Shown: positions 1-5,082 of the stretch, piece by piece | Position numbering within the stretch: position 1 is the stretch's first letter | How the letters are laid out: every line of letters begins with the position of its first letter | From: Candidatus Thalassarchaeaceae archaeon | GTDB taxonomy: Archaea; Thermoplasmatota; Poseidoniia; Poseidoniales; Thalassarchaeaceae | Assembly: GCA_013329905.1 (NCBI GenBank) | Contig: DUJH01000032.1 | Coordinates: forward strand, 1-5,082 | Reading direction: 5' to 3' | Length of the DNA stretch: 5,082 nucleotides | Made by a program: the position numbers and the translations under genes | Notes under the pieces: generated by a model | The model's input: the letters and a program-made list of their open reading frames with translations, nothing else | The model's database searches: none | What the model was told of the DNA's origin: nothing

Positions 1-171
1 CCGAAGCAATGCGACGGCATCTGGGCCAAGCATTGGTATGATGCTGTTTGGGAATCCACCGAATTTGCAGAGTATCGCGCCCGCGAGGGCGAACTTTCCT
101 CTGCTCACCAAGCGATTCACGATGAGGTTAGTCCAATCTATGACGAATTGTACGATCTCCGACTCGTCTAA
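1..171 (+). CDS. C-terminal fragment of a sulfotransferase-like P-loop family protein (5' end outside window)
   Basis: Frame 1 is open from the left edge to a TAA at 169-171 and gives the last 56 residues of a protein. The fragment contains CDGIWAKHWYDAVWESTEF followed by an acidic helical stretch, and it ends YDELYDLRLV. From memory, this Trp/His/Tyr-rich pattern (DGxWxxHWYxxVxxSTGF, then a final helix with PxYxxLxxxRL) is the C-terminal signature of a family of small P-loop proteins annotated as sulfotransferase family protein, often mislabelled as branched-chain aminotransferase. The substrate of these proteins is not well defined. The N-terminal P-loop that binds the nucleotide cofactor would lie upstream of the window and cannot be checked. 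The usual STGF reads STEF here, a small departure. The gene is convergent with the minus-strand pair and is unlikely to share its function. I am fairly confident this is coding, and moderately confident of the family. Confidence 0.72.
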   Translation, partial: PKQCDGIWAKHWYDAVWESTEFAEYRAREGELSSAHQAIHDEVSPIYDELYDLRLV

Positions 172-201
172 GAGAAACTGAGTAGGTTGAGCCCTTATGC
201 T
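172..201. other. Short convergent intergenic gap
   Basis: Only 30 bases separate the TAA of the rightward gene from the TGA of the leftward gene, so the two transcripts converge. No strong GC-rich hairpin is present. Each strand has a short T-rich stretch near the junction: TCTTTTCTC at 235-243 on the plus strand, which lies inside the opposing gene, and an interrupted TTTCTCTT on the minus strand across 170-177. Archaeal termination can use short U-tracts, so these are candidate ends for the two transcripts. Neither is strong enough to call as a terminator. Confidence 0.4.
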
Positions 202-825
202 TCAAGCATGCCTTCGCATCATGAGGCCACAGCGTCTTTTCTCAGTGCCTCGCAGAATGATCACTAGGTGACGGAAGACATCTGCGACCCCACCATCTAG
301 CGGCTCATGGGGGTCGACAGACCATTTTCCTCTCTGAATTGCTCGACGCAGAATTACGACCTCTTTCACGTCGAGCCACCCACACAACTCGAGGCCTCCA
401 GCACCCTGAGAAAACCCTCCTTCGCCGAGATATTCCTCGTCCAAGCCGAGTGCCAGTTTCGCGAGAAGGTCATGTAAGCCGTTCTCAGCCTTCTCGATGG
501 TATTGTCCAGAACATAAGCGAGCGCATCACCACCCTCTATTGGGAATCTTCCAAGGCGCTCGCGAGACACTCCCTTATCCAGCGGTTCAGGGATCCCTCC
601 ATCTTTCTTCCAAGCCACGCAGGCCAGAAATAGCATCATCGCTGGGTCTAGTTCTGGCTTCTCACCCTCCTCAAACGAGAGAATTGATGCGGAAATTCCC
701 TCAACCGCCTTAATTTCTGAATGGTCCCCTCCCTGTGAGGCTTGAATCAGCGGAATCATATCCAATGGATCGTGGCGTAATGGCTCAAATGTGTAGAATG
801 GACTGGGAGGTATGTAGCGACTCAT
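202..825 (-). CDS. Conserved-looking hypothetical protein, soluble, about 207 residues
   Basis: I do not recognise this family. From ATG at 825 the protein is 207 residues, begins MSRYIPPSPFYTFEPL and ends in a basic tail (EKRRCGLMMRRHA). It has no signal peptide and no convincing membrane segment, so a cytoplasmic location is expected. The N-terminal third is proline-rich and then acidic. The middle and C-terminal parts look mainly helical, with amphipathic stretches such as NTIEKAENGLHDLLAKLAL and LDVKEVVILRRAIQ and a glycine-rich loop between them (GEGGFSQGAGG). Three cysteines are scattered with no metal-binding spacing. An alternative GTG start at 846 would add seven residues and overlap the upstream stop as GTGA. 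I prefer the ATG because AGGTG lies five bases before it, it is the commoner start codon, and MSRY makes a natural N-terminus. The GTG also has a GGTG four bases upstream, so the choice is not settled. The gene directly follows the giant surface-protein gene on the same strand, so co-transcription and translational coupling are likely. Function is unknown. Confidence 0.82.
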   Translation of the reverse strand: MSRYIPPSPFYTFEPLRHDPLDMIPLIQASQGGDHSEIKAVEGISASILSFEEGEKPELDPAMMLFLACVAWKKDGGIPEPLDKGVSRERLGRFPIEGGDALAYVLDNTIEKAENGLHDLLAKLALGLDEEYLGEGGFSQGAGGLELCGWLDVKEVVILRRAIQRGKWSVDPHEPLDGGVADVFRHLVIILRGTEKRRCGLMMRRHA

Positions 826-828
826 TGG

Positions 829-836
829 ACCACCTT
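829..836 (-). promoter_or_regulatory. Ribosome binding site that favours the ATG start of the small gene
   Basis: Read on the minus strand, AAGGTGGT precedes the ATG at 825. Its AGGTG core (835-831) matches the GGAGGTGAT consensus complementary to the archaeal 16S 3' end and leaves five bases before the start codon. It lies between the upstream stop codon (845-843) and the ATG, so ribosomes finishing the large gene would arrive right on top of it. A weaker GGTG at 854-851, inside the last codons of the large gene, could serve the alternative GTG at 846 instead. Confidence 0.55.
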
Positions 837-842
837 CGGCGG

Positions 843-3800
843 TCACTCGCCACCGGTCAGACGCTTGAACCTGTTCTCGAACTCGTCCCGGTTCCCCTCT
901 TCGATTTCTGGAACTTCCTCAGTCGGTTCGACCGCAGGTTGAGGGGTTGCTGCCGGCGGTTCAGCTACAGGCTTGGGCACTTCCGGTAATTCGGTAGCTT
1001 TCCGCTTGCTCTTTTTCTGAATAACCGACTCAGTTAGATCCAGCAATTTGCGTCGCTCCCGCTGGTTGTAGATAATCCAAGTCAAAGTCAGGGCTAGAAC
1101 GATGACCAAGCCAGCCGAAACGAGCGCTGTCCCCCATTCGAATCCATCACTGGATTCAATCGAACCACCGGAGAGAATCAATCGAGCCTCATCATCGCTC
1201 GAGTCCGAATCTTCATCCCACGGGAATAGGCATTGGATTGTCACAATCATCTCAGTTCCGTCCTCCACATCTGGCCGGTCCAACTTAGGTTCTGGAGGAT
1301 ATATTCCCGTCACATCGATTGAGTGAGTTGCACTGTGTGATCCAGCAGTTACCTCGATGCTGCAATCAGCATCGCTGAGCAGGTGATGATACTCTCTCTT
1401 GGTCAGGACCTTGATTTTCTGAGATGCACCTTCGCCTTCGATCTCCAAGCCAACAAGTCCAACATTCCAATCGGTACGGCGAATCTCGAAATCTCTCTCG
1501 GCCGAAGTGACGACGGCTCCACGCTCATCGAGCAATCGAATAGTTAGCGTCCTCATCCCTGGGCTTGGATTCCAAGCGGCCGCACTCAGATTGATCTGAT
1601 CCGATGTCGTATTCGCTGCAACGAAGCCATCGTGAGAATCCAACATCGACCCTTCATCGTCGATGAGCATCACTGTGAATGCAAAGGATTCGGTGCCATT
1701 ACCAACTTGGCATTCGGCATCAACCGAATCCACTGAGCCAGAGATGGTGCATGTAGCAAAACGAATCGATGGCTCGATGACATAAGCGGTGTACGGCAAA
1801 ACGGAGTCTGAATCAACCGTCAGCTGAGTTCCGACTCCGCTAGAATCCGCCTGCCAAACCCAACCTCCCTGCAAGTCCCAATCAAGGTTGAATTGTGCAT
1901 CATCCATCACTTCCGATGCGGGTGAGGTCCCGTGAATTCCAAGAAGAGCGCTATCGCCCTCTACTGTGACGATAATCGGCGAGGATGCCCAAGAGTGATC
2001 CTCATACTGAGTGTCGAGAGAAATCTCACGCTGATTCCCCGCCTCATCCTGCGCTAAAATCCGAATCGTCCGCGAAGATCCATCCCATTCCGAATCAGGG
2101 ATGACTTCGAGAGGAACTCCTGTGATTTCTCCAACTCCGATTACAACATGTGTTCGTCCAGAGACCGTCCAACCCTGCGGTAGACTGAGGACTTCGAGTG
2201 AAATCGTTGTAGGAGCATTACCGAGGTTTTGCAATTCTGCGTGAGGGTACCCGCCGTCATTCGAGACGATCCAATTCCCGAATCCATCGAGTGAGAACTC
2301 GTGGATGACAGCAACTCGCAGCGGTAGAGTGATGGTGGTCTCGCTGCTTCCATCCCCTTCTCTGAGTTTTATGTGAAGTTCGACCGTTCGCCCGTGTCTT
2401 GCGGTTTCTGGAGGTGTTATTTCGAGGTCAAGTGGAGCGGTATTACCGGGTTCGAGGATTGGTAGGTCCTCTGGCGCTTCGACAACCCACCCTGTCTCTC
2501 CTGTCACGTAAACGGACGCGTAAGGCTTGCTCGGGGCATTACCCTGCTGGATAATACTCAGTGAAACCGTCGACCCTGCGGGGTCGATCTCTAGGTCTGC
2601 ATCTGCTGCAACCGCGGTCCATCCAGGGACATGTGCGACTTCGATAATGAATGAGAATGAAGCCACTTCTACATCGAAGGCGGTGGCAGTTCCGCTTACC
2701 TCGTATGTGGTTCCGTTCCAAGCGCCTTCGGGAACTTCGATGATTAATTCGAGATAGGTGCTGGCATTGACAGCTACAGATGTATCTGCGTCGCCGACTA
2801 TGACCCAATCCGTTGCTATATCCGTTCCTTCAGGCGTTATGATGCCTGTAGCTGCAATTTCGATGTCGTCGTGAAGATTACCTGTGTTTGTGGCAGAAAT
2901 TTCCACGATGAATGAGTCGCCAGGATTGACTGCGAAGGTTCTGTCTTCAACTGGGGTTTCTTGGGCTGAAAGATCAATTTCCCAGCGGTGATCTTGACGT
3001 GCTTCGAGGGTGAGAGTAATTGTAGAAGAGATGGAACTGTCACCTTCGCTCGTCATGGTGATCTCGATGTTAACTGGAGTTCGCGCCGGCGTTGTGTCTG
3101 GAAGGACAACCTCGACGGGGAGGGTCCGTAGGCTGCCGGCGCTCAGAGTAATCTCCTCGCTACTGAAGGTGACTTGGACGCCTGGGTCCTCGGTGAGATT
3201 GTCATCGAGGATTAGTGTGTGTGACATGGTGTAGGTGTCCTCACCGTTGCCAGGATTGTAGAGACGGACGGTGGCAGGGATTGCTTCTTCGACCTCGACC
3301 ATATGTGGTGAGTCGGTAGGAGAGATGAGTGTCAGCGAGGCTCGGTAAATTTGTAGGACCTCGACTGAGAGTCTGAGCGAATGGTCAGTTCCGAGACTGC
3401 TTGCATCCGAGAATGCGTGGTAGGCAGGTGGTGAATCCACGGGGAGTTCGAGTGACAGGGTTCCGCTGACTCTCGAACCTGGAATTCCAGTCAGGGTAAT
3501 GTCGTCGCCGGAGATCGAAAGTGCCCCAGAGGCTGACCAGAGCCAATTTTCGATACCCATACCGGCCTCTGATATCTTCCAATCGAGAACGCCAGTTGAG
3601 GATGGAAGGTCAGCGATAACCATCCATTCGAGTGTGCTCTCCGGCATACTCAACTGATGAGCGGTTTCGGTGATGGTTCCGGATGCAATGAATTCGAGTT
3701 GCACGGTTTGGCAGGTCTCCTCCTCTCCACTCCCTACGCACATGGTCAGAGGGGTCGAGACGCTGTCCGCTAGGTTCGCATCGGATGGCACTCCGAGCCT

Positions 3801-5082
3801 TGCTGAGACAATCCGTTGCTCGCCTGCGTCGAGGCGTAGGGCTGGAATTTCATTTCCGTCTTCGTCGTAAAGTGCGAGACTATTCTCTGCTGAATCCCAA
3901 GCGGTACTGTCCCAGAACATCGAAATCGAGTTCTCGTCGGCATTGCCGAGATTTTCTACGATTAGCCAAGCCTTTGCTGAGTCGCCTATCAAACCGTAGC
4001 CGGTGCTGGCTGTGGTACCGGATGGTCCTCTGATTGACAGACCTCTTGTTCGATTTGCTTCAACGGGTAGTAATCCTGTTACGCTGACGTTTGTATCTTC
4101 GTCAAGTGTCATGGTTAGAGATAGGTAGCCTGCGTCTGAGCCGGCTGCACTGGTTGGTGCATGAATCCACAGAGATGGCATCCATGTTGCATCCGTTCCT
4201 ATCTCGATGGATGTTATTCCTCCGGGGGTCTGATCGCTCCAAGTCCAGCCTTGAGGTAATGCGGATGCGTCAACATCGAGACTCCAGATTCCAGCCAATC
4301 GTCCGGTTGATCGAACGGTCGGCTGACTCAGAGTGGAATCGCCGGGATTGACTCTGACTGGATTCGTCGGCATCTCAAATGTTGCATTGTACGGTGGAAC
4401 AATTGTCAGAGTTGTCTCCTGCCCGTCGTTATCGTAGCGCGATTGAGTGACATTTTGGTAGGGGTCGAGCACGAGTTCAAATTCGTGCTCGCCGAGTGCT
4501 CCCGACCAATCGACTGAGAATGATTCGAAGCCGGCAGAACCCGTGGGGTCGGTAGGCTCGAGTGTATCTGCTCGGTGGCGGGCGATTTCGATTCCGTCAG
4601 CATAGAGAATCGCATCTACTGCTCGGTCGACTTCCGCTGTCCCTGCGTTCTCAAAGAAGGCGGTGATCGTCACTTCCTCGCCAGGGTCGGGCGCGCTCGG
4701 ATTGAATTCAATCGCGCGCCCGTCAAGAAGTGGTCTGACATCTGCAACTGCAGTCGAGACGACAGTGTCGCCGAGAATGATGTCGAGGGTCGCGTCGCCA
4801 TCGATATCCGCCAGAGCAGGCGACGACCAAGTTCGATGGTCGACCTCGACCTCGTCGTTCCAATTGTCATTAATTGCCGCTTGAGTCCCGGTATCACCGT
4901 CCCAAGCCCACAGTGTACGCCCATATGCGACGAGCAACTCGGGTGCACCATTTCCATCGATATCCATCCAAACAGGTTGCGCCACAGCAATCTCATCGTT
5001 CGGCGCGCCGCTCGATTGCTCAAGGTCGTGGTGCCAATCTAGTTGGGGGTTGTTCCCTGAGACATCGTGACACCCAGCATGC
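843..5082 (-). CDS. Giant modular cell-surface protein: FG-GAP repeats, tandem Ig-like modules, C-terminal membrane anchor (5' end outside window)
   Basis: The frame stays open from the TGA at 845-843 to the right edge and gives at least 1412 residues. Residues here are numbered from the GTG at 4985, which I do not accept as the start. At residues 4-73 there are two FG-GAP repeats with calcium-type loops (DIDGNGAPE and DIDGDATLD). Residues 82-196 look like a CARDB adhesion domain, ending in the typical LDPYQNVTQSRYDNDG. Seven further beta-sandwich modules follow to about residue 992. They carry N-x-G-N turns (LGN, NPGN, NTGN) and two LPQGW motifs typical of NEW3 / NPCBM-associated domains. 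Residues 996-1275 form a distinct membrane-proximal region with four of the six cysteines. A hydrophobic helix spans W1284-Y1306, followed by basic residues and a 74-residue cytoplasmic tail. About ten N-x-S/T sites suit a glycosylated ectodomain. A signal peptide is expected upstream of the window. The likely role is adhesion, ligand binding or envelope architecture, and no catalytic motif is visible. The gene overlaps or abuts the small downstream gene. Confidence 0.9.
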   Translation of the reverse strand, partial: HAGCHDVSGNNPQLDWHHDLEQSSGAPNDEIAVAQPVWMDIDGNGAPELLVAYGRTLWAWDGDTGTQAAINDNWNDEVEVDHRTWSSPALADIDGDATLDIILGDTVVSTAVADVRPLLDGRAIEFNPSAPDPGEEVTITAFFENAGTAEVDRAVDAILYADGIEIARHRADTLEPTDPTGSAGFESFSVDWSGALGEHEFELVLDPYQNVTQSRYDNDGQETTLTIVPPYNATFEMPTNPVRVNPGDSTLSQPTVRSTGRLAGIWSLDVDASALPQGWTWSDQTPGGITSIEIGTDATWMPSLWIHAPTSAAGSDAGYLSLTMTLDEDTNVSVTGLLPVEANRTRGLSIRGPSGTTASTGYGLIGDSAKAWLIVENLGNADENSISMFWDSTAWDSAENSLALYDEDGNEIPALRLDAGEQRIVSARLGVPSDANLADSVSTPLTMCVGSGEEETCQTVQLEFIASGTITETAHQLSMPESTLEWMVIADLPSSTGVLDWKISEAGMGIENWLWSASGALSISGDDITLTGIPGSRVSGTLSLELPVDSPPAYHAFSDASSLGTDHSLRLSVEVLQIYRASLTLISPTDSPHMVEVEEAIPATVRLYNPGNGEDTYTMSHTLILDDNLTEDPGVQVTFSSEEITLSAGSLRTLPVEVVLPDTTPARTPVNIEITMTSEGDSSISSTITLTLEARQDHRWEIDLSAQETPVEDRTFAVNPGDSFIVEISATNTGNLHDDIEIAATGIITPEGTDIATDWVIVGDADTSVAVNASTYLELIIEVPEGAWNGTTYEVSGTATAFDVEVASFSFIIEVAHVPGWTAVAADADLEIDPAGSTVSLSIIQQGNAPSKPYASVYVTGETGWVVEAPEDLPILEPGNTAPLDLEITPPETARHGRTVELHIKLREGDGSSETTITLPLRVAVIHEFSLDGFGNWIVSNDGGYPHAELQNLGNAPTTISLEVLSLPQGWTVSGRTHVVIGVGEITGVPLEVIPDSEWDGSSRTIRILAQDEAGNQREISLDTQYEDHSWASSPIIVTVEGDSALLGIHGTSPASEVMDDAQFNLDWDLQGGWVWQADSSGVGTQLTVDSDSVLPYTAYVIEPSIRFATCTISGSVDSVDAECQVGNGTESFAFTVMLIDDEGSMLDSHDGFVAANTTSDQINLSAAAWNPSPGMRTLTIRLLDERGAVVTSAERDFEIRRTDWNVGLVGLEIEGEGASQKIKVLTKREYHHLLSDADCSIEVTAGSHSATHSIDVTGIYPPEPKLDRPDVEDGTEMIVTIQCLFPWDEDSDSSDDEARLILSGGSIESSDGFEWGTALVSAGLVIVLALTLTWIIYNQRERRKLLDLTESVIQKKSKRKATELPEVPKPVAEPPAATPQPAVEPTEEVPEIEEGNRDEFENRFKRLTGGE
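846..1067 (-). other. Cytoplasmic tail: basic helix, Pro/Glu-rich linker, charged C-terminal segment
   Basis: The last 74 residues start with a basic juxtamembrane part (RERRKLL, then KKSKRK at 1324-1329). A Pro/Ala/Glu-rich spacer of about 35 residues follows, with repeated PxP/PxxP steps (PEVPKPVAEPP, TPQPAVEPTEEVPE). The protein ends with DEFENRFKRLTGGE, which can form a short amphipathic helix (F, F and L on one side). Such a disordered linker carrying a short end helix usually presents a binding peptide to a cytoplasmic partner. That role is inference. The composition is what can be seen. Confidence 0.7.
1068..1136 (-). other. Single transmembrane helix of the giant protein
   Basis: Residues 1284-1306 read WGTALVSAGLVIVLALTLTW followed by IIY, a 23-residue uncharged hydrophobic stretch. 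It is preceded by an acidic, serine-rich stalk (DEDSDSSDDE at 1257-1266) and followed at once by NQRERRK. The positive-inside rule therefore places the N-terminal bulk outside the cell and the short C-terminal tail in the cytoplasm. No second hydrophobic segment of this quality is visible in the frame. The N-terminal signal peptide is not in the window. Confidence 0.88.
2010..4742 (-). repeat. Array of about eight Ig-like / CARDB / NEW3-type protein modules, period about 115 residues (within the giant gene)
   Basis: A glycine-centred turn recurs at residues 115 (NAGT), 228 (STGR), 347 (NLGN), 465 (STGV), 579 (NPGN), 702 (NTGN), 815 (QQGN) and 922 (LGNA). The spacings are 113, 119, 118, 114, 123, 113 and 107 residues, or roughly 345 bases. 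Each turn follows alternating hydrophobic residues and precedes another strand, as in the second-to-third strand turn of CARDB and NEW3 beta-sandwiches. Several modules carry NPGD or an equivalent about 12-14 residues before the turn and end in a strand rich in V, I, T and L. The copies are far diverged at DNA level: the two LPQGW motifs at 4245-4259 and 2169-2183 use mostly different codons. This is an old domain duplication and not a DNA satellite. Confidence 0.75.
4767..4976 (-). other. FG-GAP / VCBS-type repeats with calcium-binding loops (within the giant gene)
   Basis: Two copies of the pattern hydrophobic-x-D-x-D-G-x-x-x-x-(D/E)-(L/I)-hydrophobic lie about 52 residues apart: PVWMDIDGNGAPELLVAYG with D8, D10, N12 and E16, and SSPALADIDGDATLDIILGD with D60, D62, D64 and D68. 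Between them is LWAWDGDTG, a typical blade-edge strand and turn. The spacing and Asp positions match integrin-alpha-like FG-GAP repeats, in which these side chains bind Ca2+ and the repeats form a beta-propeller. A propeller needs about six or seven blades, so most of it should be encoded beyond the right edge. The residues just upstream of the GTG are also compatible with this domain. Confidence 0.82.

Noticed and set aside
197..209. Perfect 13-base palindrome ATGCTTCAAGCAT at the end of the small gene
   Set aside because: As RNA it leaves at best a four-base-pair stem with a five-base loop and no following T-tract in the right place. It is too weak to call a terminator or operator and may arise by chance.
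169..243. Short T-rich stretches on both strands at the convergent junction
   Set aside because: Runs of three or four T's are common by chance. They are mentioned under the intergenic gap but not called as terminators.
339..713. Plus-strand open frame of 124 codons opposite the small gene
   Set aside because: The minus-strand frame there has a ribosome binding site, sits directly behind the giant gene and has a plausible globular composition. The plus-strand frame is Arg/Pro/Ser-rich noise.
2539..2808. Arg-rich minus-strand frame inside the giant gene (starts MGHSRRRRYICSCQ)
   Set aside because: It is a shifted reading of the same strand as the real gene. The Arg/Cys richness is an artefact of Ser/Asp/Ala codons read one base out of step.
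2169..4259. The two LPQGW-encoding segments as a DNA direct repeat
   Set aside because: The identity is at protein level only. The codons differ at most wobble positions, so this is domain homology and not a DNA repeat or mobile-element footprint.
4575..5042. Plus-strand open frame of 155 codons opposite the giant gene
   Set aside because: It lies antisense to the FG-GAP and CARDB-like coding region, whose minus-strand reading gives clear domain motifs. The plus-strand translation has no family resemblance and arises from the codon pattern of the real gene.
1..5082. tRNA, rRNA, CRISPR arrays, insertion sequences, toxin-antitoxin or defence genes
   Set aside because: I looked for cloverleaf-like arms, regularly spaced identical repeats, terminal inverted repeats and the relevant catalytic motifs on both strands and saw none. 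Almost every base is covered by the three coding regions.

Overview
The window looks like prokaryotic chromosome with moderate GC and tight gene packing. My best guess is a planktonic marine archaeon of the Marine Group II / Poseidoniales kind. The guess rests on style: a giant surface protein made of calcium-loop (FG-GAP) repeats and Ig-like modules, one C-terminal membrane helix, a Pro/Glu-rich cytoplasmic tail, and AGGTG-type ribosome binding sites. There is no rRNA or other marker gene here, so a bacterium is not excluded.

Layout from left to right. Positions 1-171 (+) hold the last 56 codons of a gene entering from the left. Its C-terminus resembles the sulfotransferase-like P-loop family. 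After a 30-base convergent gap comes a minus-strand pair read from right to left. A very large gene enters from the right edge (5082 to 843) and is followed almost without a gap by a small gene of unknown function (825 to 202). The large gene takes up about 83% of the window. It is open at the right edge, so its true start, signal peptide and promoter lie outside.

The large protein shows, in order: at least two FG-GAP repeats with Ca2+-type Asp loops, a CARDB-like domain, about seven more Ig-like beta-sandwich modules spaced about 115 residues apart, a cysteine-containing membrane-proximal region, an acidic stalk, one transmembrane helix, a short basic stretch, a Pro/Glu-rich linker and a short charged C-terminal segment. 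It should be a type I cell-surface protein whose ectodomain projects outward for adhesion, ligand binding or envelope structure. The small downstream gene is probably co-transcribed and translationally coupled. It encodes a soluble protein of about 207 residues that I do not recognise, and a partnership with the surface protein's cytoplasmic tail is only a hypothesis.

I found no RNA genes, CRISPR arrays, insertion sequences, attachment sites or defence-system signatures. The points most worth following up are the regular modular architecture, the coupled unknown partner gene, and the conserved-looking cytoplasmic tail.
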